This document shows, piece by piece, positions 16,322 to 24,559 of a stretch of 64,000 nucleotides of DNA. The stretch spans positions 310,001 through 374,000 of the forward strand of contig NZ_JBHYFK010000001.1 of assembly GCF_051859565.1 (NCBI RefSeq), written 5' to 3'. The notes beneath the pieces are model-generated. The model had not been told where the DNA came from, did not search any database, and saw only the letters and a program-made list of their open reading frames with translations. The stretch's first letter is position 1, and each line of letters starts with the position of its first letter. Made by a program: the position numbers and the translations under genes. This stretch comes from Glycocaulis sp051859565. Lineage in GTDB: Bacteria; Pseudomonadota; Alphaproteobacteria; Caulobacterales; Maricaulaceae.

Positions 16322-17412
16322 GCGTGAGCCCCAGCCTCTTTCAGCGCCTGATCCTGCCGGGTCTTGCCTTCAAGGCAGTGGTCATCGGCGGAGGCTATGC
16401 TACGGGGCGCGAACTGGTTGAGTATTTCATGCCATCCGGCCCGGTGGGCGGATTGCTGGGGCTCATCCTCGTCACGGCTCTGTGGAGCGGCATTTGCGCC
16501 CTCACGTTCGTTTTCGCGCACGCTACGCGCAGCGGGAACTATCTAACCTTCTTCAAGGCGCTGCTCGGCCCGTTCTGGCCGCTCTTCGAGATCGCCTATC
16601 TGCTCTTTCTGTTCCTGATCCTCGCCGTGTTCGGCGCGGCGGCAGGCGAGATCGGCGCAGCGCTGTTCGGCCTGCCCAACCTTGTCGGATCGGTGGCGCT
16701 CGCGCTCTCCATCCTTGTCTTTACAGCGCTGGGGCAGGAGAGCGTGGAACGGCTGTTCAAATACGCCTCGCTCTTCCTGTATCTGGTCTATCTCGTCTTT
16801 GTGGTGATGTGCTTCACCCAATTTGGCGGGGACATTCTCGCCGGTCTTGATGCCAGCATTCCGGCAACGGGCTGGGTGTCCGGCGGCATCACCTATGCGG
16901 GCTATAATGTGATCGGTGCTGTGGTGATCCTGCCCATGCTGCGCCATCTGACCAGCCGCCAGGACGCAATTGTTGCAGGCGCGCTGGCCGGACCTCTGGC
17001 CGCGCTTCCGGCCATTCTCTTCTTTGCCTGCATGATCGCCTTCTACCCGGAGATTTCTGGCGCGGCCCTGCCGTCAAACTATATCCTCGAACGCCTCGGC
17101 TCGCCGGTCTTCCAGATGGCGTTCCAGTTCATGGTGTTCGTGGCCCTGGTGGAAACCAGCGTCAGCGCGGTCCACGCTGTCAATGAACGTATCTCGGCGG
17201 TGCGGCCACGTCCCATCGGGATACGTACCCGTCTTGCAGTCACTGGGGCGCTGCTGCTCGCCGCCATGGTGGTCGCGGACCGGTTCGGTCTGATCGCTCT
17301 TATCGCCAATGGCTACCGCATGCTGGCGTTCGCGATCATCGCCGTCTTCGTGCTGCCACTTCTGACGCTCGGCGTCTGGAAGCTGGTGCGGTTACGGCGG
17401 GAGGCGGAGTAA
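16318..17412 (+). CDS. YkvI-type inner-membrane permease
   Basis: 364 residues from the ATG at 16318, overlapping the dgcN-like stop. About ten hydrophobic helices are visible, starting LILPGLAFKAVVIGGGYATGREL, where the broken first helix with GGGYATG resembles LeuT-fold transporters of the YkvI family. It should carry an amino acid or peptide product across the inner membrane; coupling to dgcA-dgcN suggests D-Glu or a similar acid. The gene ends 3 nt before the convergent amidohydrolase stop. Confidence 0.75.
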   Translation: MSVSPSLFQRLILPGLAFKAVVIGGGYATGRELVEYFMPSGPVGGLLGLILVTALWSGICALTFVFAHATRSGNYLTFFKALLGPFWPLFEIAYLLFLFLILAVFGAAAGEIGAALFGLPNLVGSVALALSILVFTALGQESVERLFKYASLFLYLVYLVFVVMCFTQFGGDILAGLDASIPATGWVSGGITYAGYNVIGAVVILPMLRHLTSRQDAIVAGALAGPLAALPAILFFACMIAFYPEISGAALPSNYILERLGSPVFQMAFQFMVFVALVETSVSAVHAVNERISAVRPRPIGIRTRLAVTGALLLAAMVVADRFGLIALIANGYRMLAFAIIAVFVLPLLTLGVWKLVRLRREAE

Positions 17413-17415
17413 TCC

Positions 17416-18972
17416 CTACTCCGCCCCGCTTGCCACGGTTCCCCGGACCGGGCGGCCGGGCAGGACGGAGGTGTCCAGCTCCCCGCCATCGACCAGCACC
17501 GTGCCGTTCACGATCACATAGTCAAAGCCGACGCTCGCCTGAGCGGGCCGCTCGAACGTCGCCTGGTCAGCCACCGTTTCGGGGTCGAACACCACGATAT
17601 CGGCGTCCATGCCCGGCTGCAGGCGGCCCTTGCGGCGCATCTGCGGCACGGCGTCTGAAAGGATGCGGGCAGGATAGAAGCTCGCCTTGGCGACGGCTTC
17701 CGGCCAGTCGATCACGCCGCGCTCTCGCGCATAGATGCGCAGGAAGCGGGCGTAGGTGCCCGCGCTGCGCGGGTGGGAATGGGCGTCCTCCGGAATTGGC
17801 CAGATATCGCCGGTCAGGCGCTCGCTGCCCAGTGCCCACGGCCCGCCGTCAGAGGCTATTGCCCCGCCCGGGAAGAGGATGGAACGGTCAAGGTAAGCCT
17901 GATGCTCGGGGCGTTCATCGGGGTTCAGGAAGTGGACGACAATGCCGGTGCCAGGCGCATTTTCCTGCAGATCGTTAAAGCGCTCCTCGTCCAGCGGCAC
18001 GCCTTGAACGGTGAAGTCGGAATACTCGATACCGCCCATGCGGTCGCGCCAGTTATCGCCCCGGAACATGGCCGCACCAATGCCGGTTGCGCCTGCGCCA
18101 TAGGGATAGGCTTCCACGGTGATGTTCACGCCATTGGCCTGCGCGCCCTCGATCATCTCGGCAATGCGGTCAATGTCGGACAGGCTGATCGAGTTCAGGT
18201 GGCTGATATGCATGTGCGCGCCGGTGCTGGCGGCCACGGCGACCATTTCCTGAAAGCCCTCATAGGAGCTCTGCGGCTCGATGGCGCTCAGGAAGCGTGC
18301 ATGGGTGAAGGTGGGAACATCGCGCGCTGCGGCCAGCGCGTTGACGGCGTGATACTCGCCCCGGCTGATGCCTGGCGCATAGCCCAGAAGAATGCCGACG
18401 CCCAGCCCGCCTTCTTCCAACCCGGTATTGATGTGGCGCAGGATCGCCGACAGGCGCTGATCGTCCGCCAGCTCGGTCTGCCAGCGCGGATCGCCGATAT
18501 AGCGGAAGAACCAGTATGTGTCGGCGTCGGGCTCGACATCCATAACGGCGGCGATGCGCGCATGCGCCCAGCTGGCTGCCGCGCCGTAATTGATCGGGCG
18601 GCCTTCCTCGGCGGCGCGGGCGTAGAAGTCCGACACAGGCAGCACACCGGATTCCAGTTCCAGCGTGGTCGTCACCCCGTCCAGCGCCTGCATGCGCCCG
18701 GAAGGCGTGTTCTGGCCATGTCCGTGCAGATCAATGAAGCCCGGCGCCACGATGCGGCCCGTGGCGTCAATCGTACGCGCGCCTTCCAGCGGGGTTTCGG
18801 AGATGATTGCGATCTCGTCGTCCCGGATCCCGACATGGCGGATCGCGTCCAGCCCGGTTTCCGGATCAATGACCCGGCCATTATTCAGAACAAGGTCATA
18901 ATCCTGCGCCAACGCGGCCGGGCTGAGCGCCAGAGCGCCTGCCAGGGCCAGCTTCGTGATGATACCAGTCAT
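17416..18972 (-). CDS. Exported D-aminoacylase-family amidohydrolase (N-acyl-D-amino-acid deacylase)
   Basis: 518 residues from ATG 18972, chosen for GGGGAG 8 nt upstream; upstream ATGs lack one. Signal peptide MTGIITKLALAGALALSPAALA indicates a periplasmic enzyme, unusual for D-aminoacylases. Metal motif GFIDLHGHGQ, then HISHLNS, VEAYPYG and SDGGPW follow the D-aminoacylase/N-acyl-D-Glu deacylase pattern. It would release free D-amino acids from N-acylated or peptide forms, feeding the permease and DgcN/DgcA-like enzymes. It is convergent with that operon but shares its control motif (18992-19024). Confidence 0.82.
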   Translation of the reverse strand: MTGIITKLALAGALALSPAALAQDYDLVLNNGRVIDPETGLDAIRHVGIRDDEIAIISETPLEGARTIDATGRIVAPGFIDLHGHGQNTPSGRMQALDGVTTTLELESGVLPVSDFYARAAEEGRPINYGAAASWAHARIAAVMDVEPDADTYWFFRYIGDPRWQTELADDQRLSAILRHINTGLEEGGLGVGILLGYAPGISRGEYHAVNALAAARDVPTFTHARFLSAIEPQSSYEGFQEMVAVAASTGAHMHISHLNSISLSDIDRIAEMIEGAQANGVNITVEAYPYGAGATGIGAAMFRGDNWRDRMGGIEYSDFTVQGVPLDEERFNDLQENAPGTGIVVHFLNPDERPEHQAYLDRSILFPGGAIASDGGPWALGSERLTGDIWPIPEDAHSHPRSAGTYARFLRIYARERGVIDWPEAVAKASFYPARILSDAVPQMRRKGRLQPGMDADIVVFDPETVADQATFERPAQASVGFDYVIVNGTVLVDGGELDTSVLPGRPVRGTVASGAE

Positions 18973-19094
18973 GGCCGGTCTCCCCATTTTCATTTTCTCT
19001 ATCAATTCTCTTATCAGAGAAAATTAGCCCTGTCAGGTTTGTTTGCGCAAGGGGCGTGGCGGGAACCCGATTGCACGCGGCGCGTTTTCACCGC
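18973..19094. promoter_or_regulatory. Divergent control region with shared motif and palindrome (18992-19024)
   Basis: ATTTTCTCT (18992-19000) and AGAGAAAAT (19016-19024) form a perfect 9-bp inverted repeat around a core that includes CAATTCTCTTATC (19003-19015), identical over 13 bases to 9640-9652. On the minus strand a plausible promoter, CTGACA-N17-TAAGAG, places the motif over the -10 of the amidohydrolase gene, as expected for a repressor site. The protein that binds is inferred to be the XRE-cupin regulator. Confidence 0.6.
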
Positions 19095-20396
19095 ATGAAA
19101 AAGCCAGTCGTGATTATCCCCTACGCCCGCAGCCTCATGTCGTTGACGGTGGCGGAATCCTGCCGCGAGCTTGCGGGGCGCATCGTCGCGGTCGACAGTG
19201 TTGACCTCACGCCGCTGGGCTTCTCGAAGAATTGTGATGAGGCGGCTGTCACAGCCGATTGCCGCAGCGATCCGCAAGGCTTTATCGACGACCTTGTTGA
19301 GGTGTGTGGCCGCTTTGCCGGCGAACCGGTCGTCATCATGCCTGTATTCGAAGAGATGGAGCTACTGGCGCGCGAGCGGCATCGGTTTCCTGCCAACGTC
19401 ACAATCGCCGCGCCTGAGGCAGAGGCTATCGCCAAGGTCACGCCCAAGCACAAACTGGCCGAGACCATTTCCGGCACGGACATTCCTGCCCCTGCTACCG
19501 AGATCATAGGAGATGGCAAATCCGGGCTGAAAGAGCCGGAGGGCTTCACCTATCCCTTCCTCGTCAAACCGTCCGAAGGGGCCGGCGGGCGCGGCATCAG
19601 CAAGGTGGAAAGCCGCGATGAGCTGGACGCCTATGCGGCAGGCCTTCGTGAGAAGGACGTAATCCTGGCCCAATCCCTCGCTCCGGGTGAGGACTATTGT
19701 GTGTCCGCTCTTTGCCGGAAGGGCGAGCTGGTCATCTGCTCGGCCTACACCAATCTGGAGCAATTTCCCAAAGAGCACGGGGCCGGTGTGGTGCGTGAAA
19801 CGGTGGATGCCGCGCCCTTTGTGGAAGCGGTACGCAGAATTGCGCGCGAAACCGGGTGGGACGGCATCTTCGAGGCCGATTTCATGTGGACAGGCGAGGA
19901 GGCGGACACGCCTTTGCTGATCGAGATCAATGCCCGCTTCTGGGCAGGCGTGCGACATTCCAAACTGTCCGGCGTTGACTATCCCCGCCTGCTGCTGGAG
20001 CAAACCCTGTTTGGCGAGATCCGTTCCGACCCCGGAGCGCCGGAAATCGGTCACCGCTCCAAAGTGCCCATGATCTGGATGCCCTCGGCTGTCACAGAAG
20101 CCTTTTCCGAGACGGAGTATGCCGAGAAGCTGTCCGATGCCTGGGAACATCTTCAGACATCGGATGGAAGCCTGCTTGAGCGCGTGGGCCGTTTTCTTGG
20201 AACGCTGGGCAGCGCCAAATCGGCCGGTGAAGCGATCGACGATATCATGTTCCGGCTCACCGACAGGTCTGACCTTGATATCGATCTGATCGCCGAAGAT
20301 GATCCGCGTTCCGCATTGGGAGTGCTGTTCATTGCCTCCCATCTCGCGCGCCACGGCAAGCTGCCGCCGGAAATTTCCTACAAGCCCATGGACTAG
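19095..20396 (+). CDS. ATP-grasp domain protein (putative carboxylate-amine ligase)
   Basis: 433 residues from ATG 19095 (MKKPVVIIPYARSLM). No Shine-Dalgarno precedes it, so it may be leaderless or start at GTG 19056. ATP-grasp features are clear: TPKHKLAETI, YPFLVKPSEGAGGRGISKVES (split: VKPSEGAGGRGI), LAPGEDYCVSALC, and the Mg-binding FEADFMW...LLIEINARFW. Such enzymes join a carboxylate to an amine. With a C26 amidotransferase-like partner 6 nt downstream, a gamma-glutamyl or peptide ligase is plausible. No specific substrate is recognisable. Confidence 0.8.
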   Translation: MKKPVVIIPYARSLMSLTVAESCRELAGRIVAVDSVDLTPLGFSKNCDEAAVTADCRSDPQGFIDDLVEVCGRFAGEPVVIMPVFEEMELLARERHRFPANVTIAAPEAEAIAKVTPKHKLAETISGTDIPAPATEIIGDGKSGLKEPEGFTYPFLVKPSEGAGGRGISKVESRDELDAYAAGLREKDVILAQSLAPGEDYCVSALCRKGELVICSAYTNLEQFPKEHGAGVVRETVDAAPFVEAVRRIARETGWDGIFEADFMWTGEEADTPLLIEINARFWAGVRHSKLSGVDYPRLLLEQTLFGEIRSDPGAPEIGHRSKVPMIWMPSAVTEAFSETEYAEKLSDAWEHLQTSDGSLLERVGRFLGTLGSAKSAGEAIDDIMFRLTDRSDLDIDLIAEDDPRSALGVLFIASHLARHGKLPPEISYKPMD

Positions 20397-20402
20397 TCCC
20401 TG

Positions 20403-21092
20403 TTGAAACCTGTTATCGGATATATCGGCGCTCCGGACGGTGACCGGCTGGTCGGCGCCCTGACCTCACTCGTCATCCGCTTTTCGGGTGGCAAGCCAGT
20501 ACGCCTGCGCAAACCGCCCGGTACGCGAGAGCGCCATATTGACGGGCTGATCCTGCTGGGCGGTCTGGACATACATCCCAGCCGTTACAACGCTGAGATC
20601 GAGGTCGAAAGCCAGTTCGACCTGCAGCGGGACGAGCTCGAGCTGGCGTGGCTGGATGTTGCGTTTGAGAGGTCCATACCCGTGATGGGCATTTGCCGCG
20701 GGCTGCAAATGCTCAATGTGAAGGCGGGCGGCGACCTTCATCAACGCCTCGACCCTGAGGTAACGAAAAACTGGCCGAGCGGCCCGGTCGGCTATGCGCT
20801 GTTCCGCAAGCCGGTCGAGGTGTTACCTGAAACCTTCCTGGCCCGCGTGTTTGGTCCAGGGTCGCTGCGGGTGAACAGCCTGCACCGGCGAGCCGTACGT
20901 AATGTGGCGCCGGGCTTCAGGGCGGCCGCCTGCGGAGAAGGGGGCGGCGTGCAGGCCATCGAAGCGCACGGGGACGTGCTGCGCTTCGGTGTTCAGTTTC
21001 ATCCCGAGCTTTTGCCCCATCGCAAGGATATGCGCCGTCTGTTCCGGCGGTTTGTGGATGCCTGCAGGCCCTCGAACCAGACAGATAATTGA
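20403..21092 (+). CDS. Class I glutamine amidotransferase-like / peptidase C26 family protein
   Basis: 229 residues from a TTG at 20403, 6 nt after the ATP-grasp stop. The catalytic triad of the family is visible: nucleophile in MGICRGLQMLN and His-Glu in QFHPELLPH, with the oxyanion glycines in LILLGGLDIHPSRY. Members hydrolyse gamma-glutamyl bonds (PuuD) or supply ammonia to a synthetase. Paired with the ATP-grasp ligase, it could either feed ammonia or open a gamma-glutamyl product. It is shorter than PuuD (about 254). Confidence 0.8.
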   Translation: MKPVIGYIGAPDGDRLVGALTSLVIRFSGGKPVRLRKPPGTRERHIDGLILLGGLDIHPSRYNAEIEVESQFDLQRDELELAWLDVAFERSIPVMGICRGLQMLNVKAGGDLHQRLDPEVTKNWPSGPVGYALFRKPVEVLPETFLARVFGPGSLRVNSLHRRAVRNVAPGFRAAACGEGGGVQAIEAHGDVLRFGVQFHPELLPHRKDMRRLFRRFVDACRPSNQTDN

Positions 21093-21115
21093 AACCTGAT
21101 GGCGGCAGGCGCGTT

Positions 21116-21134
21116 TACCTCCACATTGGAGGTA
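21116..21134 (+). promoter_or_regulatory. Hairpin enclosing the ribosome binding site of the next gene
   Basis: TACCTCC (21116-21122) and GGAGGTA (21128-21134) pair perfectly over 7 bp with a 5-nt loop. The right arm contains the GGAGG used by the ATG at 21142, so the site is masked in the folded mRNA. A switch (temperature, protein or coupling) is inference. Confidence 0.55.
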
Positions 21135-21141
21135 TAGCGCG

Positions 21142-21756
21142 ATGCACATGGCTATCGGATCGACAATCGCCGCAGCGCTGACAGGTCTTGCCGCCAGCAC
21201 AGCGGTGATGCTCGCTGACCCGCAAACCGGGCGCAGCGGCGTCCTGGCTGCGTCTGCAGCGCCTGCAGATGCGCTCGAGGGCATGCGCGTCCAGCTTGCC
21301 GAAGGGCGCGCCTATATCGATCAGGTGCATTATGGCGAGGCAGGTTCGCCTGTCGCATTTACCGTGCGCGTTGGCGCCGGTTCGCGCACCGCAGCGCGGT
21401 TCGTACCTACACTCCCTGCCCGTGTCGATGCAGCCGACATCCATATCGATCCCGAACGCGGCATCGCTCTTGCCGCCTACAGTGAGGGCGCCCTGCTGGC
21501 ACAGCAGATGTCATCAAGCGTGGAGATTGCCGATAGCGACCAGGCGGCGCTTGCTGGCGCTCCGGTCATCACCGACCGGGGCCATCGGTTCGGAGAGGTG
21601 GAAAGTCTCGCGGCAGAGCCGGGCGCCGGGCTGGTGCTGATGGTTCGCCTTGGTGGCGCTGGCGGCGGTATGCAGCCTGTCCCGTCCTCGTGCGCTGCTT
21701 TTGTCCGAGAGACAGGGCTGGTCATCGTGCGCACCTGCAATCTCGGCACCATCTGA
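21142..21756 (+). CDS. Exported hypothetical protein with PRC-barrel-like C-terminus
   Basis: 204 residues, signal-like N-terminus (MAIGSTIAAALTGLAASTAVML) followed by an Ala-rich stretch. Residues about 145-175 (APVITDRGHRFGEVESL then GLVLMVRLGG) look like a PRC-barrel strand pattern; I cannot name the family with certainty. The start is supported by GGAGG 9 nt upstream, which is held in a hairpin. It sits between the catabolic island and the stress island and resembles in style the PRC protein at 25666. Confidence 0.6.
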   Translation: MHMAIGSTIAAALTGLAASTAVMLADPQTGRSGVLAASAAPADALEGMRVQLAEGRAYIDQVHYGEAGSPVAFTVRVGAGSRTAARFVPTLPARVDAADIHIDPERGIALAAYSEGALLAQQMSSSVEIADSDQAALAGAPVITDRGHRFGEVESLAAEPGAGLVLMVRLGGAGGGMQPVPSSCAAFVRETGLVIVRTCNLGTI

Positions 21757-21763
21757 GTAAGGG

Positions 21764-23515
21764 CTAGTCGTCCCAACTCTTGCTTATGGGGAAGTCCACG
21801 GCAGCCTCATAGCCGCCCAGCTCGCTGACACGGGTTTCAAATTGGCCGCCCAACTGCTGGGCAAAAGCGTGCATCAGGGATGAACCCGTGCCGGCACTGG
21901 CCGAAGGATTAACGCCGGTGCCGTCATCGCCAATCGAAATCAGGCACTGATCGTCTTCTCCGCACGTCAGGCGCACCAGGATGCGCCCCGAATCCCGGCC
22001 CGAGAAAGCGTGTTTGAAGGCATTGGTGACCGCTTCGGTCACGAACAGGGCCAAGGGTGCTGCCTGGTCGGGGCTCAATGCCAGCTCCTCGCAATCCACA
22101 TCCACCCTGATCTTGCTGTCATGTCCGCCCAGAACGTCGCCGAGATTGCGGATCAGATCATTCAGGAACGGGGCAACCTCAATGAATCGCAGGTCATCGG
22201 TCTCGTAGAGACTGCGGTGAACCAGGGCGAGCGCATTGATTCGCCGGCGTGCATCCATCAGTGCCTCTGCCGCTGCCGGATCGCTTATCCGGCCAGATTG
22301 CAGGTTCAGAAGGCTGACAATGACCTGGAGGTTATTCTTGACCCGGTGATGAATTTCCCGGAGCAGGCCCGAGCGCTGGTCAACGGCGTCTGCAAGCTCC
22401 GTACGTTGCTCGTCCAGCGAGGCTGCCATCTGTTCCATCACTGCTGCAAGCCGCGCCACCTCCCGCGGGGCCTTGCGCGCACGCTGCGGCACCAGATCCA
22501 GACGCCCTGCAGCGTATAGCTGTGCGATACGCTGCAGATAGGTCAGCCAGCGCAGGATGAAGTAGTCCACCGCCACCCAGACACACACCAGCACCAGCAA
22601 GGTCATGAGGGCCGGTATCGCGAACGTGCTGATGACGCTGATCCCGCTCCAGTTCTCAAACACGCGCGCCGGTGCCGCGATAGCGACGCCGAGCCGTTCG
22701 GGGATCAGCGAGGCAACGATCACTTCATAACCGGACCGCACGCCTGTGCCTTGCGCGCGGATCGCCTCACCGGGCCGGGCCTGTTCCAGAAGTGTGCCGA
22801 CAGCAACATTCTCGAACAGGTCATCATTGATGCCGCTGCCTTCTAGTTTCAACGCGCCCTGGCGGCTGATCAGCGCGATCTGTGCGTCTGCGCTGAGCCG
22901 TTCGCGCCGGACAAGGCGTGCCGCGGCATTCATGTCCGTTGCAACCGCAACTACACCGGCAAACGTGTCTGACTCTGTCCCGTCAATCGCAGGGGCTGCG
23001 CGCAGGCGCCGTACGGTCAACACGACCTGGCGCTGGGACATTGCGCCAAAAACGACATCGCTATGGGTCCTGTCCGCGCCGTCACGTAACGCCTGAAACC
23101 AGTCCCTCGAGCTGAAATTGCGTTCGTTATTGGCAGGCGGCACGGCAGAGCAGACTAGCCCGCCCTCCGCATCCAGAACGGCGATGTTCGAGACCGTGTC
23201 GTCTGCCTGCGTCATGTGCTGGAGTGTCCGTTCGCACGCGGCCGGGTCGTCCATCAGCGCAAAAGACCAGGAGGCAATGGCCCCTGCCTTGCCATCGGCA
23301 CGCGAAAAGGCTGCCGTGATGGCTTCTGATGCGGTAAGGGCTGCTGCATGCAGGCGGTCAATTTCGCGTTCGCGCTGCTGCTCATACTCCATCAGGCCCT
23401 GGACGCTCGACAGGACGAGCAAGGGCATGAGCGCGAGGACCAGGACAGCCAGCAGCTGTATCCGCAGACCTCTGCGCGATCCGTTTTCCAGTGCTTCCGA
23501 GACGCCCCCCAGCAA
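21764..23515 (-). CDS. Sensor histidine kinase, HisKA_2/HWE type (PhyK-like, general stress response)
   Basis: 583 residues. TM1 at about 19-40, extracytoplasmic dCache-like domain (45-285), TM2 about 295-320, HAMP-like segment, then the HisKA_2 dimerisation box REIHHRVKNNLQVIVSLLNL (phospho-His at 389/390) and an HATPase with FVTEAVTNAFKHAF and SIGDDGTGV. This kinase class phosphorylates PhyR in alphaproteobacteria. It begins 5 nt after ecfG and is in the same transcript, so its role as the PhyR kinase here is well supported by context. The ligand of the sensory domain is unknown. Confidence 0.88.
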   Translation of the reverse strand: MLGGVSEALENGSRRGLRIQLLAVLVLALMPLLVLSSVQGLMEYEQQREREIDRLHAAALTASEAITAAFSRADGKAGAIASWSFALMDDPAACERTLQHMTQADDTVSNIAVLDAEGGLVCSAVPPANNERNFSSRDWFQALRDGADRTHSDVVFGAMSQRQVVLTVRRLRAAPAIDGTESDTFAGVVAVATDMNAAARLVRRERLSADAQIALISRQGALKLEGSGINDDLFENVAVGTLLEQARPGEAIRAQGTGVRSGYEVIVASLIPERLGVAIAAPARVFENWSGISVISTFAIPALMTLLVLVCVWVAVDYFILRWLTYLQRIAQLYAAGRLDLVPQRARKAPREVARLAAVMEQMAASLDEQRTELADAVDQRSGLLREIHHRVKNNLQVIVSLLNLQSGRISDPAAAEALMDARRRINALALVHRSLYETDDLRFIEVAPFLNDLIRNLGDVLGGHDSKIRVDVDCEELALSPDQAAPLALFVTEAVTNAFKHAFSGRDSGRILVRLTCGEDDQCLISIGDDGTGVNPSASAGTGSSLMHAFAQQLGGQFETRVSELGGYEAAVDFPISKSWDD

Positions 23516-23520
23516 TACCG

Positions 23521-24144
23521 TCAGGCCCCCGACGTGAGGGATTTGACCTCGGCCATGATCAGATCAGCCGATTCAGAGGGCTTTATGTCGTCGCCTGCAG
23601 AGCGCTGCTTGGGTCCAGATTCCAGTATAGCGGCCAATGCAGCGCGCGCCCGGCTGACCCGGCTTTTCACGGTTCCGACCGCGCAGCCGCAGATATTGGC
23701 AGCTTCTTCGTAGGAAAAGCCGCCCGCTCCGACCAGGATGATCGCCTCGCGCTGGTCGTCGGGAAGCTCGAGCAGGGCGCGGCGCGTTTCGTCCAGCTCC
23801 ATTACGCCGTTCATTGACGAGGGGCCTGTCAGCGTGCGGTCCGCCTGTTCCTGGTCCCAGGCCACCTGGCGCCAGCTCCTCCTGCAATTCGAGTAAAACT
23901 GGTTACGAACAATCGTGAATATCCATGCCCGGAAGTTTGATCCTGCGCGAAAGCGCTTGCGCGCATTCCAGGCTTTCATCAGCGCATCCTGGGTCAGATC
24001 GTCTGCCGCGCTGTCATCGCCTGTCAGCGACCGCGCAAAAGCGCGCATATAGGGAATGGCTTCAGCCATTTCCCGCTTGAATTCAGCGACGGGCAAGGGT
24101 TCGGCAGGCGCGTCTGCGGCCGTATCGCTATCAGGGCTAACCAT
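23521..24144 (-). CDS. ecfG: General stress ECF sigma factor EcfG
   Basis: 207 residues. Region 2 (FARSLTGDDSAADDLTQDALMKAW, split: DDLTQDALMKAWNARKRF; NFRAWIFTIVRNQFYSNCRR) and region 4 (LDETRRALLELPDDQREAIILV, GFSYEEAANICGCAVGTVKSRVSRAR) are complete. EcfG directs transcription from GGAAC-N16/17-CGTT promoters, four of which are visible nearby, including one driving this operon. NepR, 3 nt upstream, sequesters it until PhyR-P binds NepR. Confidence 0.94.
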   Translation of the reverse strand: MVSPDSDTAADAPAEPLPVAEFKREMAEAIPYMRAFARSLTGDDSAADDLTQDALMKAWNARKRFRAGSNFRAWIFTIVRNQFYSNCRRSWRQVAWDQEQADRTLTGPSSMNGVMELDETRRALLELPDDQREAIILVGAGGFSYEEAANICGCAVGTVKSRVSRARAALAAILESGPKQRSAGDDIKPSESADLIMAEVKSLTSGA

Positions 24145-24147
24145 GTG

Positions 24148-24357
24148 TCAGCCCTCATTCCCGTTGGAGCCGTTCTTCACCGAGCCGCTCTGCTCGTCCA
24201 GCTCGTCCAGCGCCGCCAGCATCTGCTCGAAATCGTCCGGCACGCCTTGACGCACGACATCGTCGTATACGGCCTGGAGGCGCGCACCTATGACACGCTG
24301 ACGGCTCTTGACCGCCTGCGCATCCGGTTTGTCATCAGACTTGTTCATTGCACTCAT
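24148..24357 (-). CDS. nepR: Anti-sigma factor NepR
   Basis: 69 residues with the NepR core IGARLQAVYDDVVRQGVPDDFEQMLAALDEL (IGARLQAVYDDVV and VPDDFEQMLAALD are the two helices that clamp EcfG or PhyR). It heads the nepR-ecfG-kinase transcript behind the sigma-EcfG promoter at 24475-24451, giving positive autoregulation of the operon. Confidence 0.93.
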   Translation of the reverse strand: MSAMNKSDDKPDAQAVKSRQRVIGARLQAVYDDVVRQGVPDDFEQMLAALDELDEQSGSVKNGSNGNEG

Positions 24358-24450
24358 ACTTGCTCTTTGCGGTTATGCTTGATTCCGGCTGCACGGCAGT
24401 ACCGCATAGCGCCTGAAGCATCTTGTTGTATCGTCCCCATCGAGGCACAC

Positions 24451-24475
24451 AACGCGCCTGCATGAAAGGGGTTCC
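24451..24475 (-). promoter_or_regulatory. Sigma-EcfG promoter of nepR-ecfG-kinase
   Basis: On the minus strand GGAAC (24475-24471), a 16-nt spacer and CGTT (24454-24451), an exact match to the EcfG consensus, about 95 nt before the nepR ATG. Confidence 0.85.
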
Positions 24476-24504
24476 GTTGATCAGCTGCAATTGTCAGCTG
24501 CGAT

Positions 24505-24529
24505 GGAACGGGTATCGGCCGCGCGCGTT
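24505..24529 (+). promoter_or_regulatory. Sigma-EcfG promoter of phyR
   Basis: GGAAC (24505-24509), a 16-nt spacer and CGTT (24526-24529), exact consensus. It lies 30 nt before the phyR ATG and back to back with the nepR promoter, so both arms of the partner switch are under EcfG control. Confidence 0.85.
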
Positions 24530-24559
24530 ATCAGCACAGGTTCCGTCCGGAGGAGACTG

